64,000 bases of DNA from Methylotenera sp. (lineage in GTDB: Bacteria > Pseudomonadota > Gammaproteobacteria > Burkholderiales > Methylophilaceae): NCBI RefSeq assembly GCF_029945705.1, contig NZ_JAQSDC010000059.1:1-64000 (forward strand), in the 5' to 3' direction. The notes under the pieces were generated by a model. It saw nothing but the letters and a program-made list of their open reading frames with translations, made no database searches and had not been told where the DNA came from. The position numbers and the translations under genes were made by a program. The first letter of the stretch is position 1. Each line of letters opens with the position of its first letter. Below are positions 26,187 to 35,317 of the stretch, one piece after another.

Positions 26187-28529
26187 GTGATTGTAGTAAA
26201 CTCAGCAGCCGTGAACAAGCAAATACAACATTTAAACTCCGCCCTAAAGCCACTACCTGATGATTGGCAAGCAAACGTGTCTGCACGATTAATGAGTGCT
26301 GAAACGATGCATGGCTGGCTGGAAATCAACTTGGATAACAAGCTTTATTTTAAAAAAAGTTTGTTGGTCATTACCAATCAACGTTTACTTCATATTGAGC
26401 CGCAAACGCTGGAAACCAAAGCGCAAACAGCAGAGTTTCAATATGACGTAAATTTAAAGCTCGAGTATCGCGACCATGCTGGCGTAGGAAAAATCGAGCT
26501 ATTTGAGCAAGGAAAAAGAACCGCCTACTGGTTTTTGACTTTAGAAAATAATACCGCAACTTTACGTTTTGTTAAGCAGTTTGTGCAACAAATCAACAAG
26601 CTTGTGACTGGGCAGGCTATCAGCATAGAGCCAACAGAACCGTGCCCAAAGTGTCAGTTTGCCATGACAGCTGATCAGGATGAGTGCCCACAATGTAGCC
26701 GCACCTTAGATGCGCCGCCTTCGACTTGGACATTATTTAGGTTGTGGCGCTTTGCAAAGCCTTACCAATGGCAACTGCTTGCGGGATTTTTGCTGATGCT
26801 AGCGTCAACCGCTGCGACTTTGGTGCCGCCTTATTTAACCATTCCACTGATGGATAAGGTATTAATTCCTTATCAAAATGGCGTGCCTATTGATAAAAAC
26901 ATGGTTTCTTTGCTACTTGTCGGCTTACTAGGCTCGGCACTATTGGCTTGGAGCTTAGGCTGGGCGCGCACTTACATTCTGGCTCTAGTGAGCGAACGTA
27001 TCGGTGCCGACCTCAGAACCATCACCTACGAACATCTACTTCGACTTTCCTTAGAGTATTTTGGCGGAAAGCGTACAGGTGATTTAATGGCGCGAATCGG
27101 CTCTGAATCTGACCGAATCTGTGTATTTTTATCCTTACATTTACTCGACTTTGCTACCGATGTCCTGATGATCATCATGACAGCAGCGATTTTAATTTCC
27201 ATCAATGCCAAGCTAGCGCTCATCACCCTGCTACCACTACCCATCATTGCCTGGATGATTCACCTAGTGCGCGACCGCCTACGCACCGGCTTTGAAAAAA
27301 TTGACAGGGTATGGTCACAAGTAAGCAATGTGTTGGCAGATACCATACCGGGCATTCGCGTGGTGAAGGCTTTTGCACAAGAAAATCGTGAAGCCACCCG
27401 CTTCCGTGAAGCCAATCAACAAAACTTGATAGTGAATGACCGTATTAATAAAATCTGGTCGCTATTCTCGCCCAGCGTAACTTTACTAACGGAAATTGGC
27501 TTGTTATTAGTCTGGGCATTTGGCATTTGGCAAGTATCCCGTAACGAAATCAGCGTGGGCGTATTAACCGCTTTTCTCGCCTATATTAGCCGCTTTTATA
27601 CCCGCTTAGATTCTATGAGCCGTATTGTTTCAGTGACGCAAAAAGCTGCCTCTGGTGCCAAGCGTATTTTTGATATTCTTGATCATGTTTCTAGTGTTCC
27701 AGAAGCCACTAATCCAGTGCATTTGAACAATGTTACAGGAAAAATTGAAATTACTAATGCAGGCTTTCGATACGGCAATCGCACTGTGATTAAAAACATC
27801 AACCTAACTATACAACCAGGCGAAATGATAGGCTTGGTTGGTCATAGTGGTTCTGGCAAAAGTACGCTGGTCAATCTCATGTGCCGTTTTTATGATGTTT
27901 CTAGTGGCTCAATCAGCCTAGATGGTGTCAATATTCGCTCTCTGCCTATTTCAGAATATAGGCGTAATATTGGGCTGGTATTACAAGATCCATTCTTATT
28001 CTTTGGCAGCATTGCAGACAATATTGCTTACGGAAAACCTGATGCAAGTCGCGCCGAAATTGTCGCTGCGGCACGAGCTGCGCATGCACATGAGTTTATT
28101 TTACGGCTGCCGCATGGTTATGACTCCTTAGTTGGAGAACGTGGTCATGGCTTATCTGGTGGTGAACGCCAACGCATTTCAATTGCACGAGCATTGCTCA
28201 TAGATCCGCATATTTTGATATTGGACGAAGCAACCGCTTCAGTCGATACAGAAACTGAAAAAGAAATTCAAAAAGCACTCGATAATTTGGTTCAGGGTCG
28301 TACAACTATCGCCATTGCGCATCGCCTTTCTACCTTGCATAAAGCCAATCGCCTAGTAGTGTTAGACCAAGGCGAAGTGGTTGAAATTGGCAGCCATGAT
28401 GAATTAATGGCAAAAGAAGGCGCTTATTACCGACTTTACCAAGCACAGGCTAGAAATGTGGATACGGATCTAGATGACTTAAGTGCTGATGATAAGATTG
28501 CCAGCAAAGAAATGAACACATCATCATGA
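26187..28529 (+). CDS. Zinc-ribbon ABC exporter of the cyanophycin-type locus
   Basis: A 780-residue half-transporter. Residues 1-145 are an unusual soluble N-terminal domain with several beta strands. A zinc ribbon follows (CPKC-x10-CPQC, Cys153/156/167/170), then the six-helix exporter membrane domain (about 195-480). The ATPase has Walker A GHSGSGKS, signature LSGGERQRISIARALL, Walker B ILILDEATASVD and the switch His in AIAHRLS. Start GTG 26187 has TAAGG four bases before it. It reads away from the cphA operon and is coupled by ATGA to DUF1854. As I recall, this pair is commonly found beside cphA genes, which suggests it moves a substrate, primer or product (inference). Confidence 0.85.
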   Translation: MIVVNSAAVNKQIQHLNSALKPLPDDWQANVSARLMSAETMHGWLEINLDNKLYFKKSLLVITNQRLLHIEPQTLETKAQTAEFQYDVNLKLEYRDHAGVGKIELFEQGKRTAYWFLTLENNTATLRFVKQFVQQINKLVTGQAISIEPTEPCPKCQFAMTADQDECPQCSRTLDAPPSTWTLFRLWRFAKPYQWQLLAGFLLMLASTAATLVPPYLTIPLMDKVLIPYQNGVPIDKNMVSLLLVGLLGSALLAWSLGWARTYILALVSERIGADLRTITYEHLLRLSLEYFGGKRTGDLMARIGSESDRICVFLSLHLLDFATDVLMIIMTAAILISINAKLALITLLPLPIIAWMIHLVRDRLRTGFEKIDRVWSQVSNVLADTIPGIRVVKAFAQENREATRFREANQQNLIVNDRINKIWSLFSPSVTLLTEIGLLLVWAFGIWQVSRNEISVGVLTAFLAYISRFYTRLDSMSRIVSVTQKAASGAKRIFDILDHVSSVPEATNPVHLNNVTGKIEITNAGFRYGNRTVIKNINLTIQPGEMIGLVGHSGSGKSTLVNLMCRFYDVSSGSISLDGVNIRSLPISEYRRNIGLVLQDPFLFFGSIADNIAYGKPDASRAEIVAAARAAHAHEFILRLPHGYDSLVGERGHGLSGGERQRISIARALLIDPHILILDEATASVDTETEKEIQKALDNLVQGRTTIAIAHRLSTLHKANRLVVLDQGEVVEIGSHDELMAKEGAYYRLYQAQARNVDTDLDDLSADDKIASKEMNTSS

Positions 28530-29002
28530 ATCAAACTTTCGAAGACTTCAAACTAATACGCAATCCCGCAGGACAATTGCAACTCACCACGCGTAACAAT
28601 GAGGTTCACAACGGCGTGTATCCAGTCCGCGCTTTCCCAATCTCAGCCGCGAATGAAGGACTGTCATTACTCAATCGTGAAGGTCATGAACTGGCTTGGA
28701 TTAATCAACTTTCAGACTTGCCAGAAGATATACGCATACTTATCGCAGAGGAATTGGCGCAAAGAGAATTCATGCCAGAAATTCATCGCATCATACACGT
28801 CACTAGCTTTGCCACGCCTAGCACTTGGCAGCTGATGACGAATCGCGGCGAAGCAACACTCACCTTGAAATCTGAAGATCATATTCGCCGATTAACTCCT
28901 ACCAGCCTGCTTATTTCTGATAGTCATGGCATTGATTTCTTGATTCCTGAAATAGACCAATTAGACAAAGCCAGTAGAAAACTTCTGGATCGTTTTTTAT
29001 AA
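28526..29002 (+). CDS. DUF1854-family protein
   Basis: A 158-residue soluble protein with the full DUF1854 pattern: VYPVRAFPISAANEGLSLL, GHELAWINQLSDLP, the invariant-looking REFMPEIHRII and DSHGIDFLIPEIDQLDKASRKLLDRFL at the end. Its biochemical activity is not known. Its start overlaps the stop of the ABC exporter (ATGA), so the two are made together, and the family name is often attached to cyanophycin loci. It may regulate or bind the transporter. Confidence 0.85.
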   Translation: MNQTFEDFKLIRNPAGQLQLTTRNNEVHNGVYPVRAFPISAANEGLSLLNREGHELAWINQLSDLPEDIRILIAEELAQREFMPEIHRIIHVTSFATPSTWQLMTNRGEATLTLKSEDHIRRLTPTSLLISDSHGIDFLIPEIDQLDKASRKLLDRFL

Positions 29003-29003
29003 C

Positions 29004-29240
29004 ATGACTACCACTACACCTACTCAACACAACAACCCGTTACATGGTATTAAACTAGAGCAAATAGTGACGGACTTAGTAAACCATTATGGCTGGAATG
29101 GCTTAGCAGATCGCATTCCTGTCAACTGTTTCAGCAATGATCCTAGCATACAATCCAGCTTAAAATTCTTACGCAGAACGCCATGGGCACGCGATAAAGT
29201 TGAAGCGCTTTATCTGGCTATGCTGACTAAGAATAGTTGA
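29004..29240 (+). CDS. VF530 (DUF2132) family DNA-binding-like protein
   Basis: A 78-residue protein matching the VF530 family: NPLHGIKLEQIVTDLVNHYGW, then INCFxxxPSIQSSLKFLRRTPWARDKVEALYL (here VNCFSNDPSIQSSL). A homologue structure suggested DNA binding by this small helical fold, but its role in cells is unknown. It starts two bases after the DUF1854 stop and ends the ABC operon. Confidence 0.85.
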   Translation: MTTTTPTQHNNPLHGIKLEQIVTDLVNHYGWNGLADRIPVNCFSNDPSIQSSLKFLRRTPWARDKVEALYLAMLTKNS

Positions 29241-29293
29241 AAATAATAAGTTCAAATATGAGATTTTGATTTAATCAGTATAATATTCATACA

Positions 29294-29692
29294 ATGCTCA
29301 AGCTTAGTAAAAACTGTTTAATGCTGTGTTTAGTCATGTTGCAATTTTTTGCACCGTTTATACACGCGCATGCCTATGGTTTGGACGACTCTAAAGTGCA
29401 TGGCTTTCACATACATTCCAATGAAGTTAGTCCTACAAGTAATAATCAAGTGATTGCCAATACACAGTTAAGCGATCAACCTAGCATTGGTGCAATTGTA
29501 ACTGTTGCAAATGGCATTAAAGTATCAAAAGCCGATGATATTGATGACAACCTTGCAATGTTGGCTGTTTTGTTCACAATTATTTCAATCGTATTTAATA
29601 AAGCCAGCCCATTAAAACCTAGCTTTCTGCAAACTTCTAAGTACCGTCACACCCCCTACTCACTTCAAAGTCCCCGTGCGCCGCCTTACTAA
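29294..29692 (+). CDS. Small His-containing exported/membrane protein at the head of the metal-efflux operon
   Basis: A 132-residue protein with a signal peptide (LMLCLVMLQFFAPFIHAHA), a histidine-rich segment just after cleavage (HAHAYG, HGFHIHS) and one hydrophobic segment (MLAVLFTIISIVF) near residue 90. Short His-rich proteins of this kind often precede CzcC in efflux operons and may bind metal in the periplasm, but I know no proven role. It is 79 bases before the TolC-like gene. Confidence 0.6.
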   Translation: MLKLSKNCLMLCLVMLQFFAPFIHAHAYGLDDSKVHGFHIHSNEVSPTSNNQVIANTQLSDQPSIGAIVTVANGIKVSKADDIDDNLAMLAVLFTIISIVFNKASPLKPSFLQTSKYRHTPYSLQSPRAPPY

Positions 29693-29771
29693 TTAAATCA
29701 CTTAAGCTGGGCTTAATAATAGCTAACTATTATTTGGTTGTTTTAATCAGTCGATTTAATTAGGAGTTTTT

Positions 29772-31022
29772 ATGTTTAAACCACATTACTTGGTGTGGGC
29801 ACTATTTTTATCCTGTCTCTTTAATAGCGCTTTATCACGCGCTGAAGAAATGCAGCATGAAGATACATTGACCTCAGACAGCACCCTTACCCTACATAAT
29901 TTGGTAGAAAAATCTCTACCAAATTATCCCAATAGCCAATTACTCAACGCTAAAAAGCTAGAGCTTGAAGCGCGTCAAATTCATGCTAAAGGCTTATTAC
30001 CTGCTGCGCCTAGCATAATGCTGCGCAATCAAAATGACCAATTATTGAGCCGCAATGGTGAAAGCGAATGGGAGCTTGGCGTTGAGTTACCAATTTGGTT
30101 AAGTGGTCAGCGAAAAGCGCGCGAGGCGATTGCAAATGCGTCATTACAAAACCTAAATAGCCATACACAAAATATACGATTGCAATTAGCTGGCATGGTG
30201 CGAGACGCGCTGTGGGAAATTAAGCTAATGCAAGGTTTAGCTGATATTGCCAACAATAAATATGACGCTGCAAGCCAATTACAGCGAGATATTGAAAAAC
30301 GCGTAACACTTGGTGATATGGCGCAAAAGGATTTACTAGTCTCTCAGACTGAAACCTTACAAGCTGAATCTGAAAAAATTTATGCAGAAGCCGAAGTTCA
30401 GCATGCTAAGTTCCGCTATATCAATTTAACGGGTTTGAAAGTGATTCCTGCTGAGTTTACGGAAATGAAATCCGACAAAAATGACTTAGACCAAACACAC
30501 CCAGCCTTGGTTGAGGCTAACGATAAAATCGCGCTTAGTGAACAGCGTAGCAATTTAACCAAAATTGAGTCCCGCGACAACCCAACTGTGATCATCGGAA
30601 CGCGTAGTTTACGCGGTGCCTCTGATGCGCAATTTAATAACAGTCTAGGCATCACTTTGCGTATTCCATTACAGACTGAATCGCGCAACGCGCCTTTATT
30701 GGCTGCTGCCGAAATGCAACATGCGGAGCAACAGGTTAATCTAAGTCAATTAAAACAATTACTTGCAGCAGCCATGCACGAAGCTGAACACAACTATGAG
30801 ATTGGCATCATTCAATTAGATGTCCTTTTGAAACAAAATAGCATCGCACATCAAAGTTTAAATGTTACTCGTAAAGCCTTTCAATTAGGTGAGCTAGATT
30901 TAAGCGACTTAATGCGCGTTCAGGCACAAGCATTCAATGCAGACAGAAGCCTAAAAAACCAGCAAATTCAACAACTTTGGAATACTGCGCGCTTTAATCA
31001 AGCAGTAGGAGAACTACCATGA
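29772..31022 (+). CDS. czcC: Outer-membrane factor of heavy-metal RND efflux (CzcC/CusC-like)
   Basis: A 416-residue TolC-fold protein with a signal peptide to about residue 24. It forms the outer-membrane channel of a tripartite pump. The two-fold repeat of long helices is visible (residues about 45-225 and 235-415, rich in Gln/Ala/Leu with heptads such as LEARQIHAKGLLPAAP). The C-terminal helix ends RFNQAVGELP. It overlaps the adaptor gene by ATGA. Length is typical. CzcC and CusC cannot be told apart reliably by eye. Confidence 0.85.
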   Translation: MFKPHYLVWALFLSCLFNSALSRAEEMQHEDTLTSDSTLTLHNLVEKSLPNYPNSQLLNAKKLELEARQIHAKGLLPAAPSIMLRNQNDQLLSRNGESEWELGVELPIWLSGQRKAREAIANASLQNLNSHTQNIRLQLAGMVRDALWEIKLMQGLADIANNKYDAASQLQRDIEKRVTLGDMAQKDLLVSQTETLQAESEKIYAEAEVQHAKFRYINLTGLKVIPAEFTEMKSDKNDLDQTHPALVEANDKIALSEQRSNLTKIESRDNPTVIIGTRSLRGASDAQFNNSLGITLRIPLQTESRNAPLLAAAEMQHAEQQVNLSQLKQLLAAAMHEAEHNYEIGIIQLDVLLKQNSIAHQSLNVTRKAFQLGELDLSDLMRVQAQAFNADRSLKNQQIQQLWNTARFNQAVGELP

Positions 31023-32119
31023 GATTCACGCTATATTTCACTTTATTAGTACTTTATTGCGGCCAAGCGATCGCTGCAGATGTTATGAAAATGACAGCAA
31101 TACAACAAAAGAACTTGAACGTTAAAACCGTAAAATTACAAGCGGAAACCAAGGCTTCAGGTCAAGTTTACCCTGCGGAAGTCGTCGTGCCAGTCAACCA
31201 AATTCGTGTAGTAAGCAGTGCTTATGCAGGGTTGGTTGATCAGTTACAGGTAACGGCAGGTCAAACGGTTAAAAAAGGCCAAGTACTGGCACATATTGTT
31301 AGCCCAGAACTCATTAGTATGCAGCGAGAATATCTACAAAGTAATGCGCAAAGACGTTTGGCTAGGCAGTCGCTAGACCGAGATGAAGCATTATTTAAAG
31401 ATGGCATCATTGCCGAAAAGCGCTTGCAAACATCACAAAATAGTCACTTTGAAACAGCAGCGCAGATGAATGAGCGCCGTCAATTACTTAAGCTCTCTGG
31501 CATGGGTGATGGAGCAATTAATCAACTTGAAAAAGGTGGACACTATCAGAATGGCATTGCGTTAATTGCGCCAATTTCTGGCGTAGTGCTAGAGCAAATG
31601 GTTACACAGGGGCAGCGCATCGAGGCAGTAACGCCATTGTTGAGAATTGCACAATTAAACCCACTTTGGATTGAGGCGCATGTGCCGTTGACTGATCTTA
31701 AAAATAACCCTATTCAAAAAGGGGCGTTAATTACCATTAAAGACCTAGATGCATCAGGCACAGTGATGACAGTGCTGCCTAGCATGCGTGCACAAGACCA
31801 AACTGCAATCGTTCGTGCTGAAGTACGTCATGGCGTTAATCAGTTATTTCCCAGCCAAATGGTGGATGTCATCATTTCATCCGTTTCGGGTGCAAACGTG
31901 AATAGCTTTAAAGTACCAACAAGCGCGTTGGTGAATCATCAATCACGCGTAGTGGTGTTCGTGCAAACAGGCACTGGCTTTGAAGTGCGTGAGGTAAAGG
32001 TGCTGAATACTCAAGGTGAGGTTACTAGCATTACTGGTGAATTTAACGGCACTGAAGAAATTGTGATCAGTGGTACGGCTGGCATTAAAGCTAGTTGGCA
32101 AGGCTTGGGTGGAGAATAA
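31019..32119 (+). CDS. czcB: Periplasmic adaptor of heavy-metal RND efflux (CzcB/CusB-like)
   Basis: A 366-residue membrane-fusion protein with a signal peptide (cleavage near AIA-ADV). The barrel-sandwich hybrid halves are present (VSSAYAGLVDQLQVTAGQTVKKGQVLAHIVSPEL and IALIAPISGVVLEQMVTQGQRIEAVTPLLRIAQ), separated by a coiled-coil hairpin (about 95-165). A beta-barrel and membrane-proximal domain follow. It links the inner-membrane pump to the channel. The next gene starts two bases after its stop. Confidence 0.88.
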   Translation: MRFTLYFTLLVLYCGQAIAADVMKMTAIQQKNLNVKTVKLQAETKASGQVYPAEVVVPVNQIRVVSSAYAGLVDQLQVTAGQTVKKGQVLAHIVSPELISMQREYLQSNAQRRLARQSLDRDEALFKDGIIAEKRLQTSQNSHFETAAQMNERRQLLKLSGMGDGAINQLEKGGHYQNGIALIAPISGVVLEQMVTQGQRIEAVTPLLRIAQLNPLWIEAHVPLTDLKNNPIQKGALITIKDLDASGTVMTVLPSMRAQDQTAIVRAEVRHGVNQLFPSQMVDVIISSVSGANVNSFKVPTSALVNHQSRVVVFVQTGTGFEVREVKVLNTQGEVTSITGEFNGTEEIVISGTAGIKASWQGLGGE

Positions 32120-32121
32120 CC

Positions 32122-35100
32122 ATGAATAAACTGATTGAAATTTCGCTTAAAAATCCACTACTTACTTTAATATTCACCGCCTGTATTTTATTCGGTGGGC
32201 TATATGCAGCAAAAGAACTGCCGATCGATGCATTTCCTGACGTCTCAAGTACGCAGGTAAAAATCATTATGAAATCACCTGGTTTAACGCCGGAGGAAGT
32301 CGAAGCACGTATTACTGCACCGCTTGAAATTGAAATGTTAGGCTTGCCGAATCAAACCATGTTGCGCTCAGTAGCTAAATATGGGCTTACCGATATTACA
32401 ATCGATTTTGCTGATGGCACTGATATATATTGGGCGCGCAACCAAGTAGCAGAACGCATTAATGCTGTGCGTGGCGACCTACCGAGCGATGCCACCGGTG
32501 GAATTGCGCCTATGACTACGCCGCTGGGTGAAATGTTGATGTTTACTGTAGAAGGTGGTGGCTTAAGCCTAACCGAGCATCGCAGCCTATTAGACTGGGT
32601 GATTAGACCTCAACTGAGAGGCTTAGAGGGTGTAGCAGATGTAAATTCACTGGGTGGAAAAGTTAAAACCTTTGAAATAGTACCTGATTTAAACGCCATG
32701 CAAGCACGTGGCATTACTTTAGATAGCTTACAAACGGCACTAGTGCGTAATAACCGCAACGATGGTGCAGGACGACTCAGTCAAGGTGAGGAAGCTATTA
32801 TTGTACGCAGTGAAGGCCGTATCAATGCACTGAGTGATATTTTAAATACTGTAGTGAAAGCAGATGCTAACCTTGTGGTTAGAGTTAAAGATATTGCTAG
32901 CGTGAATATTAGCAACCTAACACGTAATGGCTCTGTCAGCCACAATGGACAAGGTGAAGTAGTCGAAGGCTTGGTGCTGGGTTTGCGTGGTGCAAATGCA
33001 CAAAAATTAGTCGAAAGTGTAAAAACTAAATTAGCTGAAATTGAACCTACTTTGCCCAAAGGCATAAAACTGAATGTCTTTTACAACCGTGGTAATTTAG
33101 TCGATAAAGCAATTCATGGCGTTTCTAAAGCCATGCTTGAAGCCATTGTGCTTGTGATGATTTTACTCATGTTATTTTTGGGTAATATTCGCGCGGCGAT
33201 TACCGTAGCTTTAGTATTGCCTCTTTCTGCATTAGTGACGTTTATGTTGATGCGCTATTTTGGCGTAAGCGCTAATTTAATGAGTCTAGGTGGGCTGACG
33301 ATTGCTATTGGTATGCTGGTAGATGCAGCCGTTGTCGTGGTTGAAAATATAGAATCTAAACTTGCTCATTACGATGGAAAGAGCAATAAGGTTGCCTTGA
33401 TTTTACAAGCAGTCAAAGAAGTTAGTACGCCTGTCATCTCAGGCATTGTGATTATTATTGTCGTATTTTTGCCATTGCTCACCTTACAAGGCTTAGAAGG
33501 CAAGCTATTTGCGCCTGTAGCACTCACTATTGTATTTGCCTTGGCTGCATCGTTACTATTGTCGCTCACAGTTATTCCTGTATTTGCTGCGATGTTGATT
33601 ACCAAAAAGCATCATGCAGAGCCTTGGCTAGTGCGCCAAGCTTTACGAGCTTACACGCCAGTTTTAAAGATGGCGTTGAAGCGAAGTAAACTTGTGATGA
33701 TAATTGCAATCATATTTTTGATTTTGACTGCGCTCATTTATACGCAAATTGGTAAAACCTTTATGCCAACCATGGATGAAGGTGACATTATTATGGGAAC
33801 AGAAAAACTGCCTTCCATTACCTTAAACCAAAGCGTTGCGATTGATGACGCCATACAAAAAGCCATTCTAAAAGAGGTGCCAGAAGTTGCTCAAGTAGTA
33901 TCACGAGTAGGTTCTGATGAACTGGGTTTAGATCCAATGGGCTTAAATCAAACCGATAACTTTTTGATTTTAAAGCCGCGTGACCAATGGCGAACACAAA
34001 ATAAAGACGACATTATCGATAGTTTGCGTAAAGTCATGGCAAATTTTGCAGGCATAGATTACAGTTTTACACAGCCCATTGATATGCGTGTGAATGAGAT
34101 GATTTTAGGCGTTCGAGGCGACTTAGCCATTAAGTTATATGGTGCAGACTTAAAAATACTGGGAGAAAAAGCCGAAAAAATAAAATCGATATTAGAAGGT
34201 ATTCAAGGTGCGCAAGATGTCTACACGCCAGAAAATAATGGTGTGCAATACTTATCTGTCAATATCGACCGCGAAAAAGCGGGTAGATTAGGTTTTGATA
34301 TTGCACATATTCAAGATGCCCTTCGAGTTCAAGTTGAAGGCTTGCAAATGGGAATTGTGCAAGAAGCTGAGCGCCGCACACCGCTGATTATTAAAGGCGC
34401 AGAGGGCTTACGTCTCTCCCCTGCCGACTTTGCTAACATTCGTATCACCTCAAGTGAAGGCGTCAGCGTGCCACTTGCCACTTTGGCTAATCTACAGCGT
34501 GTAGAAGGACCCGTGAAAATTGATCGAGAACGCGCAAGCCGTATGATAGTAGTCACAAGTAATGTGAAAGGCCGTGATCTAGTAAGCTTTGTTGAGGAGG
34601 CTAAACAAAAAATTACTAGCCAAGTCAAGTTAGAGTCTGGCTACCGTATTCAATTTGGCGGTCAGTTTGAAAATCAACAACGCGCGGCACAACGGCTTTC
34701 TATTGTTATTCCTATTGCCATCTTGATGATCTTTATTTTGCTATTCTCAACTTTTCACTCTATTCGCCAAACGGTGCTCATTTTAGCCAACATTCCATTT
34801 GCCATGATTGGTGGTGTATTCGCACTATGGGTTTCAGGTGAGTATTTATCTGTGCCAGCTTCAGTGGGATTTATTGCATTGCTAGGCATTGCCGTACTGA
34901 ATGGTGTAGTGATGATGACCTACTTCAATCAACTAGAAGACGAAGGTTTACCGTTAATTGATGTGGTAATGGAAGGTGCAAAACGTAGATTACGACCCGT
35001 GCTAATGACTGCGACTATCGCAGCTTTTGGTTTGGTGCCATTATTATTTGCCAGTGGGCCGGGGTCGGAAATTCAGAAACCCTTAGCCATAGTAGTCATT

Positions 35101-35178
35101 GGCGGCTTATTCACTAGCACTATTTTAACGTTGATTCTGTTGCCGATGCTATATCAGCGATTTGGCAGTCGCAGATAA
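32122..35178 (+). CDS. czcA: Heavy-metal RND permease (CzcA/CusA-type)
   Basis: A 1018-residue proton-driven pump of the HME group, with two large periplasmic loops and twelve transmembrane segments. The N-terminus (LIEISLKNPLLTLIF) and the HME-typical DFADGTDIYWARNQVAERI are clear. The TM4 proton site reads LTIAIGMLVDAAVVVVENIESKL with a single Asp, closer to CusA (copper/silver) than to CzcA, which has two. Whether Cu, Ag, Zn, Co or Cd is exported remains open. I choose ATG 32122 over the earlier GTG because ggagaataacc lies just before it. Confidence 0.9.
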   Translation: MNKLIEISLKNPLLTLIFTACILFGGLYAAKELPIDAFPDVSSTQVKIIMKSPGLTPEEVEARITAPLEIEMLGLPNQTMLRSVAKYGLTDITIDFADGTDIYWARNQVAERINAVRGDLPSDATGGIAPMTTPLGEMLMFTVEGGGLSLTEHRSLLDWVIRPQLRGLEGVADVNSLGGKVKTFEIVPDLNAMQARGITLDSLQTALVRNNRNDGAGRLSQGEEAIIVRSEGRINALSDILNTVVKADANLVVRVKDIASVNISNLTRNGSVSHNGQGEVVEGLVLGLRGANAQKLVESVKTKLAEIEPTLPKGIKLNVFYNRGNLVDKAIHGVSKAMLEAIVLVMILLMLFLGNIRAAITVALVLPLSALVTFMLMRYFGVSANLMSLGGLTIAIGMLVDAAVVVVENIESKLAHYDGKSNKVALILQAVKEVSTPVISGIVIIIVVFLPLLTLQGLEGKLFAPVALTIVFALAASLLLSLTVIPVFAAMLITKKHHAEPWLVRQALRAYTPVLKMALKRSKLVMIIAIIFLILTALIYTQIGKTFMPTMDEGDIIMGTEKLPSITLNQSVAIDDAIQKAILKEVPEVAQVVSRVGSDELGLDPMGLNQTDNFLILKPRDQWRTQNKDDIIDSLRKVMANFAGIDYSFTQPIDMRVNEMILGVRGDLAIKLYGADLKILGEKAEKIKSILEGIQGAQDVYTPENNGVQYLSVNIDREKAGRLGFDIAHIQDALRVQVEGLQMGIVQEAERRTPLIIKGAEGLRLSPADFANIRITSSEGVSVPLATLANLQRVEGPVKIDRERASRMIVVTSNVKGRDLVSFVEEAKQKITSQVKLESGYRIQFGGQFENQQRAAQRLSIVIPIAILMIFILLFSTFHSIRQTVLILANIPFAMIGGVFALWVSGEYLSVPASVGFIALLGIAVLNGVVMMTYFNQLEDEGLPLIDVVMEGAKRRLRPVLMTATIAAFGLVPLLFASGPGSEIQKPLAIVVIGGLFTSTILTLILLPMLYQRFGSRR

Positions 35179-35200
35179 ACTAATTATAAGTAGATTTATA

Positions 35201-35294
35201 TTTAAGATGAAAACAATTAACTGTTAGAAAACTCTCTTAAAAAAACATATATAAGTTATTGTTTTTATTTTTAGCAGTTAATCTTCATCTTAAA
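35201..35294. repeat. Long inverted repeat between convergent operons
   Basis: tttaagatga (35201-35210) and attaactg (35216-35223) are matched by cagttaat (35275-35282) and tcatcttaaa (35285-35294), giving an 18-bp bulged stem with a 51-base AT-rich loop. It lies between the convergent efflux and c-di-GMP operons and probably ends both transcripts. Confidence 0.5.
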
Positions 35295-35317
35295 TTTATT
35301 TTTTGTTAATTAGTATT

